This document shows positions 7,525-16,651 of a stretch of DNA of 64,000 nt, piece after piece. Within the stretch, counting starts at the first letter, position 1. Each line of letters opens with the position of its first letter. The stretch spans positions 1-64,000 of the forward strand of contig JBAUMF010000030.1 in NCBI GenBank assembly GCA_049578545.1, written 5' to 3'. The translations under genes and the position numbers were made by a program. The stretch comes from DASQBT01 sp049578545. GTDB taxonomy: Bacteria; Pseudomonadota; Gammaproteobacteria; Burkholderiales; Thiobacillaceae. The notes beneath the pieces are model-generated. The model saw only the letters and a program-made list of their open reading frames with translations. It did not search any database and was not told the origin of the DNA.

Positions 7525-10021
7525 GGGCAAGCATAGCTGGAGCGTTTGCTTCCTGGGGCGCTGTTCTATTTGAGGGAAGACAACTTGCTCTCCAATCAGG
7601 CAGGGGCTCGGGCCGGTGAACATGGTAGCCCTGCAGGAAATCCACACCTATCTCGCCGAGCAGCACGGCAGTCTGCTCGTTTTCCACATGTTCCGCAACG
7701 GAGCGCAGGCCGAAATCCTTGGACAACTGTACGATGGATCGTACGATGGCCTGATCCTGCCTGTCCTCGACCATACGATGCACGAAGCTGCCGTCAATCT
7801 TGATGTAATCCGCTGGCAAGTGTTTGAGGTAGGAGAACGAGGATGCTTCCCGGCCGAAGTCGTCAAGTCCGACGCGGCAGCCATGTTTGCGCAATCCTTC
7901 GATCAGGTTGCGTGCATTGTTGAGGTTGACGATGGCTGCGGTCTCGGTAATTTCAAATCCGATCCGGCTGCCCGGCAATTCGTAGCGATCAAACAGTTCG
8001 CGCGCGGTGGCAAGGAAGTTTTCATCTGCCAGCGTCTTGCCGGACAGGTTGATGAAATAGACGGCTTGATCCTCGGGCCGACGCGACAGATAGGAGATGA
8101 TGCTTTCGAGCATCCAGCGGTCCAGGATCGGGGCCTGTCCGTAGCGCTCCAGTGCAGGTAACAATTTTCCCGGGCCTTCAATTTCACCGCTGGGCTGTTT
8201 GATCCTGACCAGCACTTCGTAATGCGATTGGCCTTGCGGGTTGACGGTCTGAATCAGTTGCCGATATGGCACGAAACGTCCGGCCTCCAGCGCCTGAGTG
8301 AATTCCGCAGCCAGCCCCATTTCTTCCTGTAGTCGTCGGAATCCGATTTCATCCGCTTCGTAAACCCGCATTAATCCGGAACCTTCTGCTTTGGCACGAT
8401 AACAGGCCATGTCCGCCTGGATCATGACGTCTTCCAAGGAGCGGGATGACTGGTCTATACGCGATATGCCTGCACATGCATCTACGGAAAAGCTGCGCCC
8501 GTTATGGGTAAAGCGGAAACCCTGTATGCACCTGATCAAGCGGTGACAAACTGCTCGGGCCTGCGTCACATGGGCATTGAAGAGAATCAGGCCAAACTCG
8601 TCCCCGCCCAACCTGCCCAGGTAGGCATTGGCGGGTAACTCCTCGCCCATATGCTTGGCCAGCGACGCCAGCAGCAAATCACCGGCAGAATGACCGCATG
8701 TGTCGTTGATCAGCTTGAATTGGTCGAGGTCGATGTAGCAGAACACATGATCGAGGCCATCCTTTCTTGCGGTTCGGAGCGCACGTTCCAAACGTCCTTC
8801 AACTGCCCGCCGATTTGGGAGGGTCGTGAGACTGTCATGGAAGGCCATCACGCGCAAGTTGTCCATGAGCTGTTTCTTCTCCGTTTCATCGCGCAGGACA
8901 TATATTGCACCAAGATGGTTCCGGTGGCTAAAGGGCGAACAGCGGCAGCTTAGGGACAGCTTCTGGCCGAGGGAACGGGATAGGCTTATTGACCCGGTTA
9001 CGGCGCTGTTAGGAATTGGAGCGGCCTGGACAAAATCATAAAGCCCGTCCTGCTCAGCGCCATCCAGACGCAGTATTCGACCTATCGGGGTCGACAAGGC
9101 GGCCTCCTGGGTAGTTTCCAGCAAAACCTCAGCTGCAGGGTTAAGGTAAATCACGAAGTTTTGCGCATCTGTAACCACCACCCCGTCGTCAACTGACGAG
9201 AGCATCGCCTGCCAGCGTTCCTTCTCCTGATTGAGTGTGGCTTCCTGATCGCTCAGGGTTGCAAGTAAGCTTTGCAGGGCTTCCCCCATGTGATTGAACG
9301 CCCCGACAGCTTCCCGAATCTCTGGTGGTTGCCAGCCACTGACGGCGATTTGGCAACGGTAATCGTCCAGTGCAATGCGTTGGGCCGCCTTCTGCAGACT
9401 GAACAGGTCCTTTAGATTAATCTTTAACAGATAACTGATGGAACTGCCTGCCAGGGCCAGGCTGGCGATGATCCACATCACCCACCAGAACATCAGGTGC
9501 CATAAGTAGTCTTCCTGAGCGCGTGGAGAGACGGCCAGACTGACTCGTCCGTAGTTTGTGCCACCGATCCAAAGAGTCTGCTCAACACGCGGAATGCCGA
9601 GACTGATGAGCCGGGCAAACCATGCAGGTCGCTCCACGGCAAGAATCGGCAGGGCGGGGGAGACGATCCTGCCCTCGGGAGAGATGAAACTGAGCTCTTG
9701 CAGGCCGCCTGCCCTGATATACACCTTGAGCTTGTCTTCAATCGAATGGTAGCTATGCTGCTTTGCCTCGGGCAAAATCTCGGCAACGATCTTGCCCAGT
9801 TGCAAGCCTGCCTGCTGAGTGAGCAGGGCGCGGATATCTCGGCTAACACGTTCGAGGATGTTGTAGCCTGCCAGGGCAAGGATCATGGCCATCATGAGGG
9901 TTACGGTGGTCAACACCCGGCACGGCGTCGTGCAGTTTCGCAGCCAGTTCCTTACGAAACCCGGTCCACCCTTAGACGAGGGGTCATGCTTTGTGTGGAT
10001 GGAGGTCGCGATTCGGCCCAT
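7517..10021 (-). CDS. Membrane-bound GGDEF-EAL protein (c-di-GMP turnover)
   Basis: 834 residues. A first membrane helix lies near 38-54, a periplasmic sensor region at about 60-170, a second helix near 174-197, a HAMP-like linker to 255, a PAS domain at about 260-385, a GGDEF domain at about 395-550 and an EAL domain at about 575-815. GGDEF is intact at 472-476, with IDLDQFKLIND upstream. No RxxD inhibitory site precedes it. The EAL signature is EVLVR (602-606), and LDDFG, KIDG and QGY are present, so phosphodiesterase activity is plausible. The start at ATG 10021 lacks a strong ribosome site, so the N-terminus could be shorter. Net direction of c-di-GMP change cannot be told from sequence. 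Confidence 0.9.
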   Translation of the reverse strand: MGRIATSIHTKHDPSSKGGPGFVRNWLRNCTTPCRVLTTVTLMMAMILALAGYNILERVSRDIRALLTQQAGLQLGKIVAEILPEAKQHSYHSIEDKLKVYIRAGGLQELSFISPEGRIVSPALPILAVERPAWFARLISLGIPRVEQTLWIGGTNYGRVSLAVSPRAQEDYLWHLMFWWVMWIIASLALAGSSISYLLKINLKDLFSLQKAAQRIALDDYRCQIAVSGWQPPEIREAVGAFNHMGEALQSLLATLSDQEATLNQEKERWQAMLSSVDDGVVVTDAQNFVIYLNPAAEVLLETTQEAALSTPIGRILRLDGAEQDGLYDFVQAAPIPNSAVTGSISLSRSLGQKLSLSCRCSPFSHRNHLGAIYVLRDETEKKQLMDNLRVMAFHDSLTTLPNRRAVEGRLERALRTARKDGLDHVFCYIDLDQFKLINDTCGHSAGDLLLASLAKHMGEELPANAYLGRLGGDEFGLILFNAHVTQARAVCHRLIRCIQGFRFTHNGRSFSVDACAGISRIDQSSRSLEDVMIQADMACYRAKAEGSGLMRVYEADEIGFRRLQEEMGLAAEFTQALEAGRFVPYRQLIQTVNPQGQSHYEVLVRIKQPSGEIEGPGKLLPALERYGQAPILDRWMLESIISYLSRRPEDQAVYFINLSGKTLADENFLATARELFDRYELPGSRIGFEITETAAIVNLNNARNLIEGLRKHGCRVGLDDFGREASSFSYLKHLPADYIKIDGSFVHRMVEDRQDQAIVRSIVQLSKDFGLRSVAEHVENEQTAVLLGEIGVDFLQGYHVHRPEPLPDWRASCLPSNRTAPQEANAPAMLALR

Positions 10022-10078
10022 ATATGGGCAATCGACCGAAAACAGCGTTTTTCCAGACCTAATTAGGTCCTGGCTTTC

Positions 10079-10975
10079 CTATTTTTTACGCGCCCGCGGA
10101 TGGGCCTGGTCGTAAACTTTGGCGAGGTGTTGAAAATCCAGATGCGTATATACCTGCGTTGTGGAAATGCTGGCATGGCCCAACATCTCCTGCACGGCCC
10201 TCAGGTCCCCAGATGACTGCAACACATGGCTGGCAAAGGAGTGGCGCAACATGTGGGGGTGGACATGGACCGGCAGGCCAGCCTTGATGGCGGTGCGCTC
10301 AAGTCTAAGGCCGACACTTCGCGGGGAAAGGCGTTTCCCGAGCCGATTCAGGAACAGGGCCGATTCGGATGGCCCGGCAAGGCTGGAGCGTGCAGCCAGC
10401 CAGGCTTGAAGTGCGTCCAAGGCTTTCCGGCCCACCGGCAGAATCCGGGTTTTTGAGCCCTTGCCTGTGACGGTGGCTTCCTGCGCAACCATGTCCACGT
10501 TTGCCACGTCCAGTCCCGTGAGTTCAGAGAGTCGCAGGCCGGAGGAATAAAACAATTCGAACATAGCCGCGTCGCGCAGGTCGAGCAAGTCGTTGGCTTT
10601 CTGGTCAAGCAGCTGGCTGCATTGTTCAGGGCTCAACACTTTGGGCAGTGCCCGGGCTGCCTTGGGCGGGCGAATGTCGACGCACGGGTTGCCCAGCCAG
10701 CCCAGACGGCGATTGGCATAGCGGTAGAAACTGCGCCAGCCGGAGAGAATCCGGCTTAATGATTTTGGCGCCAACCCTTGGCCATGAAGCCGGGCGGTAA
10801 AACTGCGAATCTGGTGCGGGGTAACGTTCTTAAGCGGTGCATTGCCCGACTGCTCCAGCAGGAGGGTGAGGTCGCGCCGGTAGGCAGACAGTGTATTTGC
10901 GGATAGCCGCTTCTCGGCTGCCAGGTAAAGCAGATAGGCGTCGATCTCTGGAGGAAAGGCAGGCGCCGAAGTCAT
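10079..10975 (-). CDS. xerC: Site-specific tyrosine recombinase XerC
   Basis: A 298-residue tyrosine recombinase that, with XerD, resolves chromosome dimers at dif. The N-terminal SAM-like DNA-binding domain spans about 10-95. The catalytic residues are visible: R in SSGLRLSEL, K in TGKGSKTR, HMLRHSFASH, H in LGHASIS and Y in QVYTH. Length is typical. It overlaps the upstream DUF484 gene by four bases (ATGA), the classical dapF-DUF484-xerC order of gamma- and betaproteobacteria, so it belongs to the housekeeping chromosome rather than to an integron or phage. Confidence 0.95.
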   Translation of the reverse strand: MTSAPAFPPEIDAYLLYLAAEKRLSANTLSAYRRDLTLLLEQSGNAPLKNVTPHQIRSFTARLHGQGLAPKSLSRILSGWRSFYRYANRRLGWLGNPCVDIRPPKAARALPKVLSPEQCSQLLDQKANDLLDLRDAAMFELFYSSGLRLSELTGLDVANVDMVAQEATVTGKGSKTRILPVGRKALDALQAWLAARSSLAGPSESALFLNRLGKRLSPRSVGLRLERTAIKAGLPVHVHPHMLRHSFASHVLQSSGDLRAVQEMLGHASISTTQVYTHLDFQHLAKVYDQAHPRARKK

Positions 10976-11622
10976 TTCATCCGGCTGATTGCTGCACCCA
11001 GCAGCTCGCCCAGGCGCTCCAGAAACAACACGCCCATTTCCGGATAAAACCGCTTGGGGTCTTCCGAGGCCAGTACCAGCAAACCATACGACTTGTCGCT
11101 GGCCAGAGGTATGGCGGCAAAGGAGCGCAGGTGGGTGGCAGACTCCCCAAACCAGCCGAGGGCTTCTTCATACTTGAGCGGGCCACAAGCGGGGCGACGT
11201 TGGCCACCCACCTGCGTGCGGAGCTTGTCGCTGACTGGTTCCAGCACGCTCAGACTTGCGTCGGTGTGCAGGCCCCAAATGCGCATCGAACTATGCGGAA
11301 CAGCGAAGCCTTCATGCAAATGACTTTCCAACGCAGCCAGCAGGGCATAAATATTGGTTGACCCCGTCAGGTCAACCGCCAGTTTGTGCAGCTTGTCCGA
11401 AATCGCGTCATTTTCCTCACCGAACTGAATCAGGTCGGTGAGCTTGCCTTCAAGCAGCCGTACCTTGTCGCGCAGCGATAAGACCTGGCGCTCGGTAATG
11501 GATATCGCATGGGTGCCATGGGGGTGGGGAATGTGCAGGTCTGACAGTAGTTCTGCGTGCTGGTTGAAAAAGTCCGGATGGGACTTGAGGTAGTCCGCGA
11601 TGTCTATGCTTGGAATTTCCAT
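10972..11622 (-). CDS. DUF484 family GAF-like protein
   Basis: A 216-residue DUF484 protein with a helical N-terminus (DYLKSHPDFFNQHAELLSDL), a coiled-coil segment with a basic-acidic pattern near 45-75 and a GAF-like C-terminal domain (FAAIPLASDKSYGLLVLASE). Function is not established in the family. It is conserved between dapF and xerC. It starts one base after the dapF stop and overlaps xerC by four bases, so the three are translationally coupled. Confidence 0.9.
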   Translation of the reverse strand: MEIPSIDIADYLKSHPDFFNQHAELLSDLHIPHPHGTHAISITERQVLSLRDKVRLLEGKLTDLIQFGEENDAISDKLHKLAVDLTGSTNIYALLAALESHLHEGFAVPHSSMRIWGLHTDASLSVLEPVSDKLRTQVGGQRRPACGPLKYEEALGWFGESATHLRSFAAIPLASDKSYGLLVLASEDPKRFYPEMGVLFLERLGELLGAAISRMK

Positions 11623-11623
11623 T

Positions 11624-12454
11624 TCAGACTTCTATTTCTCCGTCAAAGACCATTTCAGCCGGACCAGTCATCATAACCGGATTGCTCCCCCCGGCCCACT
11701 GGATGGTAAGGTCTCCACCGCGAGTCTCCACCTTTACCTCTGCATCGAGCAGGCCTCGTGTCATGCCTGAGACTGCTGCAGCACATGCGCCTGTGCCGCA
11801 GGATAGCGTTTCGCCTGCGCCACGTTCATACACCCGCAAGCGAATGTGCCTGCGGCCCACGACCTGCATGAAACCGGCATTGACCCGGTTGGGAAAGCGG
11901 CTGTGGGATTCAATGCGTGGTCCTGTAGAAGCGACGGGGGCTGTATCGATATTGTCCACGATTTGAACGGCGTGGGGGTTGCCCATCGACAGGGCGCTGA
12001 TTTCTATGATGCGGCCATCAACATCGAGCGCATAAGTGAGCGCCTGTTCTTCCGCCTGAAAAGGAATGTCGCCTGGATTGAAGCGTGGCGGCCCCATGTC
12101 GACCGTCACGCGACCATCGGTTTCCAGCCGAGGGGTGATGATCCCGGACCTGGTTTCCACGCGGATTTCGCGCTTGGGGGTCAGGCCCTTGGCGTGCACG
12201 AAGCGCACGAAACAGCGTGCCCCGTTGCCGCATTGCTCTACTTCCCCGCCATCGGCATTAAAGATTCGGTACCGAAAGTCAGCTGTCTTCGTCCTGGGCC
12301 TTTCCACCAGCAGCAGTTGGTCGCAGCCTATACCGAAATGGCGGTCAGCCATAAGCCGCACTTGAGCAGCCGCGAGCTTAATCGACTGGCTGATGCCGTC
12401 AATCACGACGAAATCGTTACCTGCACCATGCATCTTGCTGAAACGGATGATCAT
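11624..12454 (-). CDS. dapF: Diaminopimelate epimerase
   Basis: A 276-residue PLP-independent epimerase that converts LL- to meso-diaminopimelate for lysine and peptidoglycan synthesis. The two catalytic cysteines are in EQCGNGARC (about 73) and LSCGTGAC (about 217). The N-terminal signature FSKMHGAGNDF is present. Length matches the family. Its start overlaps the end of the CoA-binding-protein gene by four bases, within the run lpxL-lpxL-GNAT-CoA-binding-dapF-DUF484-xerC. Confidence 0.97.
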   Translation of the reverse strand: MIIRFSKMHGAGNDFVVIDGISQSIKLAAAQVRLMADRHFGIGCDQLLLVERPRTKTADFRYRIFNADGGEVEQCGNGARCFVRFVHAKGLTPKREIRVETRSGIITPRLETDGRVTVDMGPPRFNPGDIPFQAEEQALTYALDVDGRIIEISALSMGNPHAVQIVDNIDTAPVASTGPRIESHSRFPNRVNAGFMQVVGRRHIRLRVYERGAGETLSCGTGACAAAVSGMTRGLLDAEVKVETRGGDLTIQWAGGSNPVMMTGPAEMVFDGEIEV

Positions 12455-12873
12455 AGATTATGCGCCAGGTATTCCTTCCAGATGCAGCGATCCATGACGG
12501 TGAAAATGCCTTGGTCACGTGCTTTGAAACAGGCTTCATCATGCACGATGCCTTCCTGTACGCACAAGGCGGGAACCTTGAGGGCGATGCATTCCTCCAC
12601 AATCCCGGGAATGAATTCCGCAGCGCGGAATACGTTCACCAGATCAACCGGAAAGGGGATGTCGCTCAACTCTTCATAGGCTTTCTCGCCAAGTACTTGG
12701 TCCACTGCGGGGCGCACCGGCACGATGCGAAAGCCAAAGCCCTGCATGGCCCTTGTTACCATATTGCTGGGCCTATTGGATTTGAGAGAGAGTCCTGCCA
12801 CGGCAATGGTTTCCACCTCTTGCAGCAGAGTTCTGATCTCATCTCCCGTGGGATTTTGAAATGGTTTGGTCAA
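12451..12873 (-). CDS. CoA-binding domain protein (YccU-like)
   Basis: A 140-residue single-domain Rossmann protein of the CoA_binding family. The segment VAGLSLKSNRPSNMV near residues 24-38 is the nucleotide-binding turn, and the downstream QEGIVHDEACFKARDQGI is also typical of the family. It would bind CoA or an acyl-CoA; no reaction is established. It overlaps the GNAT gene upstream by 35 bases and dapF downstream by four, so it is tightly coupled in the operon. Confidence 0.85.
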   Translation of the reverse strand: MTKPFQNPTGDEIRTLLQEVETIAVAGLSLKSNRPSNMVTRAMQGFGFRIVPVRPAVDQVLGEKAYEELSDIPFPVDLVNVFRAAEFIPGIVEECIALKVPALCVQEGIVHDEACFKARDQGIFTVMDRCIWKEYLAHNL

Positions 12874-13369
12874 GTGTCAGTTCCATGAAGTGGTCGTCCA
12901 TCACGTAGCCACCGCCAATATCGCAGACGCGGCTTTCGATAATCCTGAAACCATACTTGCGGTATGCTTTGAGGGCAAGCGCATTGTGCCGGTTGACTTG
13001 GAGAACGAGGCGGTTTCTGCCAGAACTCCTCGCCCAGTTGCTGACCTGTTTCAGCAGAGCGGCTCCCAAGCCCTGGTGTTGATGGGCAGGGTGAACATAG
13101 AGTTTGTCCAGCTTACAGTGGTCCGGCATGAGCACAGCATGGGCAAAGGCGGTAAGCTTTCCATCATCTTCCCCGACCCACCAGCCGTGATCCGTATTGG
13201 TCAATTGTGCCCTTACCTCGCTTGGGGCGTATCGCTGGACCAGCATATATTCGATCTGGTCGAGGCTGATGATGGCGGGGTAGTGCTGATGCCATATTTC
13301 CCTTGCAAGCTTGGCCAGATCGTCCACGTCTTCCGCAGCAACTGGGCGAACATAGTCTGATCTAGGCAT
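12839..13369 (-). CDS. GNAT-family N-acetyltransferase
   Basis: A 176-residue GNAT acyltransferase. The acetyl-CoA pyrophosphate-binding motif (Q/RxxGxG/A) is HQGLGAALL near residues 98-106, and the C-terminal NxxAxxxYxKxGF motif is present as NALALKAYRKYGF. The substrate cannot be deduced. It overlaps lpxL upstream by eight bases and the CoA-binding-protein gene downstream by 35. The CoA-binding neighbour is suggestive but not evidence of a shared pathway. Confidence 0.88.
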   Translation of the reverse strand: MPRSDYVRPVAAEDVDDLAKLAREIWHQHYPAIISLDQIEYMLVQRYAPSEVRAQLTNTDHGWWVGEDDGKLTAFAHAVLMPDHCKLDKLYVHPAHQHQGLGAALLKQVSNWARSSGRNRLVLQVNRHNALALKAYRKYGFRIIESRVCDIGGGYVMDDHFMELTLDQTISKSHGR

Positions 13370-14231
13370 ATAGTGACGGCTCGCCTTCCGGCCGGGTTTT
13401 GAAGCGTCGGTGCAGCCATAAGTACTGTTCGGGCATTTCCCTTATCCGTTCTTCGATAAAGCGATTCATGCGCGCCGTATCGGCCTCCATATCGTCGGTA
13501 GGAAAATGATCCCAGGCCGGATAGAAACGCGCCTCGTAGCCTTGACTGCCGGGTAATTGGCGCGTGACCAGAGGCACCACTTTTGCCCCTGTGATTCTTG
13601 CCAGCCGGGACAGAACGGGGACAGTGGCAGCAGGAATGCCAAAGAAGGGAACAAAGATGGACTCCTTGCGGCCTTGGTCCTGGTCAGGCAGGAGGTAAAA
13701 CGGCAAACCCTTCTTTATGGGGCGAATGAGGGGTCGGATGCCATCATGGCGCGATACTAGTACCGGATCGTTAAAGCGATTGCGAATTTTCTTCATAAAG
13801 GAGTCAGCGACCGGATTTCGCTGACGGCTATACATGGAAACACCTTGTCGATCGAAGACCAAGGCGAGGCCGCCCATGTCCAGCCCCACGAAATGGGGAG
13901 CCAGAACAATGACCGGTTTGCCCTGCAACTTATCCAAATACTGGACATCCACGAGGCGAATGACCTGTCTAAGCTTGTGTTTTGGAGTCCAAAGCAGGAG
14001 ACCATGATCTAGAGCGGCGCGTGCGGCTGACATGAAATGTCGCGTGAGCAAGTCATTTCGCTCAGCTTCAGTCAACTCGGGAAAACAGAGCGCAAGGTTG
14101 CGCTCAACAATCTTGCGTCGACGGCGGACGAGAAGGGCGGTCAGTCTGCCCAGGCCATTTCCTATCGCAGCCTGCATGGATAGAGGAAGCCAGTGGAACA
14201 GCCAAAGAATGGCGAATCCGAGATAGGTCAT
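13362..14231 (-). CDS. Lipid A late acyltransferase, LpxL/HtrB family (copy 2 in operon)
   Basis: A 289-residue inner-membrane acyltransferase that adds secondary acyl chains to Kdo2-lipid A or a related lipid. An N-terminal membrane helix precedes the catalytic H-x4-D motif, seen as APHFVGLD near 111-118. LLPDQDQGRKESIFVPFFG and QYLWLHRRFKTRP are family signatures. It follows a paralogue by two bases. The pair may supply two acylation steps, as LpxL and LpxM do, but which copy does which cannot be told. Confidence 0.88.
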   Translation of the reverse strand: MTYLGFAILWLFHWLPLSMQAAIGNGLGRLTALLVRRRRKIVERNLALCFPELTEAERNDLLTRHFMSAARAALDHGLLLWTPKHKLRQVIRLVDVQYLDKLQGKPVIVLAPHFVGLDMGGLALVFDRQGVSMYSRQRNPVADSFMKKIRNRFNDPVLVSRHDGIRPLIRPIKKGLPFYLLPDQDQGRKESIFVPFFGIPAATVPVLSRLARITGAKVVPLVTRQLPGSQGYEARFYPAWDHFPTDDMEADTARMNRFIEERIREMPEQYLWLHRRFKTRPEGEPSLYA

Positions 14232-14233
14232 AT

Positions 14234-15097
14234 TCAGATCAAGTCAGGCGGCAGGGGCGCATCACCCGGTTTTTTATATCGCTGGTAGCTCCATAGGTAC
14301 TGCGCCGGAATCCTGCGCACGACGTTTTCCACTTCACGATTCAGTTGTTCGGCCGCCTTTTGCTTGTCATCAGGGAATGAGGCAACAGGCACGATATGGA
14401 TATGGTATCCACGGCCCCAGGAGAGACGTTCCGCATAGGTGATGAAAAGGGCGGCGCCAGACGATTGGGCAAGACGAAAAACCAGGGTCGGAGTGTAAGC
14501 CCAGCGGCCAAAAAAGGGTGCCCAAACCCCGTCGCCCATTGACGCCACCTGGTCAGGAAGGATGCCGATGGCTTCCCCTTTTTTCAGTGCCCTAAGCATT
14601 GCCTTGATCCCTGTCATGTCGGTGGGCACAAGGTGAGCCTGGCCGCGTTGCCGGCCTTCCTTCATGATTTTGCCGACAACCGGATTGCGCGCCGGCTTGT
14701 ACATCGAAGTCAGGGGCAGACGGGAAGACAGGTACTGGTTGATGATTTCGAAGCCACCGATATGCGGTGCCATCAGGATCACGCCCGTTCCGCCTCCGAG
14801 CGCCTTGTCCAGCATTTCCTGGCCTGTCACCTGGCGGACGAGCTTGATCGTTTGATTTAGCGGGCGCATCCAAAAGGGCGCCAATTCAAGTATTCCCTTG
14901 CCCGATTCCGCGATGGCCTGACGCAGCAAGGGCTGGCATGCCGGGTTGCCGCACAGCCCGCTTTGTTGAAGGTTGGCGCGCATGCGGGAGCCGTATCGGC
15001 CCGGGGCCAGATAGACCAGCCAGCCCACCCCGATGCCCACACCATGCAGGACAGGCAAGGGCAACAACGACAGCAGACGGAGCACTAAAGTGAGCAT
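14234..15097 (-). CDS. Lipid A late acyltransferase, LpxL/HtrB family (copy 1 in operon)
   Basis: A 287-residue paralogue of the next gene. The catalytic motif here is H-x4-E (MAPHIGGFE), also allowed in this family. GILPDQVASMGDGVWAPFFG and QYLWSYQRYKKPG mark the acceptor region. An N-terminal hydrophobic helix (LVLRLLSLLPLPVLHGVG) anchors it in the inner membrane. I chose ATG 15097; the open frame begins with a TTG at 15121. It heads the minus-strand operon and is divergent from metK. Confidence 0.87.
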   Translation of the reverse strand: MLTLVLRLLSLLPLPVLHGVGIGVGWLVYLAPGRYGSRMRANLQQSGLCGNPACQPLLRQAIAESGKGILELAPFWMRPLNQTIKLVRQVTGQEMLDKALGGGTGVILMAPHIGGFEIINQYLSSRLPLTSMYKPARNPVVGKIMKEGRQRGQAHLVPTDMTGIKAMLRALKKGEAIGILPDQVASMGDGVWAPFFGRWAYTPTLVFRLAQSSGAALFITYAERLSWGRGYHIHIVPVASFPDDKQKAAEQLNREVENVVRRIPAQYLWSYQRYKKPGDAPLPPDLI

Positions 15098-15206
15098 CGG
15101 GCTTGACGATAAGGGGAACAAGGCTTCAAAATTACGCTTGCCGCCGTGTTAATGCAGACAACTTGCGGGCGGGATAAAAATACTGCTAAAGCGTCGCCGC
15201 TCCAAA

Positions 15207-15238
15207 CCCCCGGGCCGGTCGCGCAGATCAGTCGGGGG
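15207..15238 (+). promoter_or_regulatory. metK leader hairpin, possible cis-regulator
   Basis: CCCCCG (15207-15212) can pair with CGGGGG (15233-15238), enclosing a 20-base GC-rich loop. The stem ends nine bases before the GGGGA ribosome site of metK (15247-15251). Its position just ahead of a SAM synthetase start suggests translational control. It does not match the SAM or SAH riboswitch consensus sequences I know. Confidence 0.3.
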
Positions 15239-15256
15239 AATTATTTTGGGGACGTT

Positions 15257-16423
15257 ATGCTTAGAGACTATATCTTTACCTCGGAATCGGTTTCCGAAGG
15301 CCATCCAGACAAAATCGCCGACCAAATATCAGACGCCATACTGGATGCGATTTTAACCCAGGACAGTCATGCACGTGTCGCTTGTGAAACCCTTCTGACA
15401 ACCGGGCTGGTTGTGATTGCGGGGGAAATTACCACCACCGCTGTTGTCGACTTCAGCCAGGTGGCGCGCCAGACCATCAAGCGCATCGGCTACGACAGTT
15501 CCGAAATCGGTTTTGACTACAACACCTGTGCAGTGATGACCGCCATTGGCAAGCAGTCGCCTGATATTGCCCAGGGCGTGAACGAAGGGGAAGGCCTGTT
15601 TCTGGATCAAGGAGCTGGGGACCAGGGTCTGATGTTTGGTTATGCCTGTAGCGAAACACCTCAGTTAATGCCCATGTCCATTTACCTCGCTCATCGGCTG
15701 ACCCAGCGCCAGTCCGAACTGCGCAAGGATGGCCGACTCCCCTGGCTCAGGCCCGATGCAAAATCGCAGGTGTCCGTACGTTACGTGGACGGAAAGCCAC
15801 AGCACATCGATACGGTGCTGCTTTCCACCCAGCATCATCCAGAAATTTCCCACGCCCAGCTTACTGAGGCGGTGATCGAGGAAGTCATCCGCCCCGTGCT
15901 GCCCAAGGAGATGGTCACTGCAGACACACGTTTCCTGGTTAATCCCACAGGCCGCTTCGTGATCGGCGGGCCCATGGGTGACGCCGGACTGACCGGGCGC
16001 AAGATCATCGTCGACACTTACGGTGGCGCGGCTCCGCATGGCGGCGGTGCATTTTCCGGCAAGGACCCTTCAAAGGTTGACCGATCGGCTGCGTATGCAG
16101 CACGCTACGTGGCCAAGAACATTGTGGCAGCCGGATTGGCCGAACGCTGCCTGGTGCAGGTTTCATATGCAATCGGCGTGGCCAAGCCCACTTCCCTAAT
16201 GGTCGAAACCTACGGAACCGGCAAGGTACCGGATCATAAAATGGCGGAACTGATCGACAAGAATTTTGATTTGCGGCCGAAGGGCATCGTACACATGCTC
16301 GACCTGCTGCGCCCGATTTATACCAAGACTGCAAGCTATGGTCATTTCGGTCGAGATGAGCCCGAATTCACCTGGGAACTGACCGACAAGGCCGCAGCCT
16401 TGAAAGCCGGTTCAGGGTTATAA
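15257..16423 (+). CDS. metK: S-adenosylmethionine synthetase
   Basis: A 388-residue enzyme that makes S-adenosylmethionine from ATP and methionine. The signatures GHPDKIADQISDAILD, GAGDQGLMFGYA and GGGAFSGKDPSKVDRSAAY are all present. The start at ATG 15257 gives the standard N-terminus (MLRDYIFTSESVSEGHPDK) and has GGGGA six bases upstream; the open frame extends further to 15146 but that part resembles no MetK. It leads the methyl-cycle cluster with ahcY and metF and is divergent from the acyltransferase operon. Confidence 0.97.
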   Translation: MLRDYIFTSESVSEGHPDKIADQISDAILDAILTQDSHARVACETLLTTGLVVIAGEITTTAVVDFSQVARQTIKRIGYDSSEIGFDYNTCAVMTAIGKQSPDIAQGVNEGEGLFLDQGAGDQGLMFGYACSETPQLMPMSIYLAHRLTQRQSELRKDGRLPWLRPDAKSQVSVRYVDGKPQHIDTVLLSTQHHPEISHAQLTEAVIEEVIRPVLPKEMVTADTRFLVNPTGRFVIGGPMGDAGLTGRKIIVDTYGGAAPHGGGAFSGKDPSKVDRSAAYAARYVAKNIVAAGLAERCLVQVSYAIGVAKPTSLMVETYGTGKVPDHKMAELIDKNFDLRPKGIVHMLDLLRPIYTKTASYGHFGRDEPEFTWELTDKAAALKAGSGL

Positions 16424-16465
16424 TTCAGCCACTTGTGAATTTGCAATTTAATTTTGGAGTCAACC

Positions 16466-16615
16466 ATGGCCGAACGTAAACGCACCCGCCGCAACACCCT
16501 GGAGCGGCGCTGCCTGCCAAAAACCTTCAAGCGCATGTTTGTCGGCGCCCCCAAGGGTATTTTCAAAATGCTGGAAACCCTCAAGCCGACCAAGAGCGGC
16601 AAGTCAGCTGCTTAA
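16466..16615 (+). CDS. 49-residue highly basic protein
   Basis: A short gene between metK and the SAH riboswitch. The start ATG 16466 has TTGGAG seven bases upstream, and the stop is TAA at 16613-16615. The product begins MAERKRTRRNTLERR and ends in a lysine/serine tail. Arginine and lysine make up about a third of residues, with few acidic ones. Codon use resembles the neighbours. I do not recognise the family. The charge suggests nucleic-acid or ribosome binding. It lies 42 bases after metK and is probably read from the same transcript. Confidence 0.65.
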   Translation: MAERKRTRRNTLERRCLPKTFKRMFVGAPKGIFKMLETLKPTKSGKSAA

Positions 16616-16625
16616 CTGATTTTCA

Positions 16626-16642
16626 GGACACTTCCGGTGTCC
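16626..16642 (+). promoter_or_regulatory. Stem-loop between the 49-aa gene and the SAH riboswitch
   Basis: GGACAC, a five-base loop TTCCG, then GTGTCC make a perfect 6-bp stem ten bases downstream of the small gene's stop. No T-run follows, so it is not a standard intrinsic terminator. It may protect the 3' end of the metK transcript. Confidence 0.35.
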
Positions 16643-16651
16643 ATCGACAAA

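Noticed and set aside
10079..10975. Integron or phage integrase
   Set aside because: The dapF-DUF484-xerC gene order and the protein length indicate chromosomal XerC.
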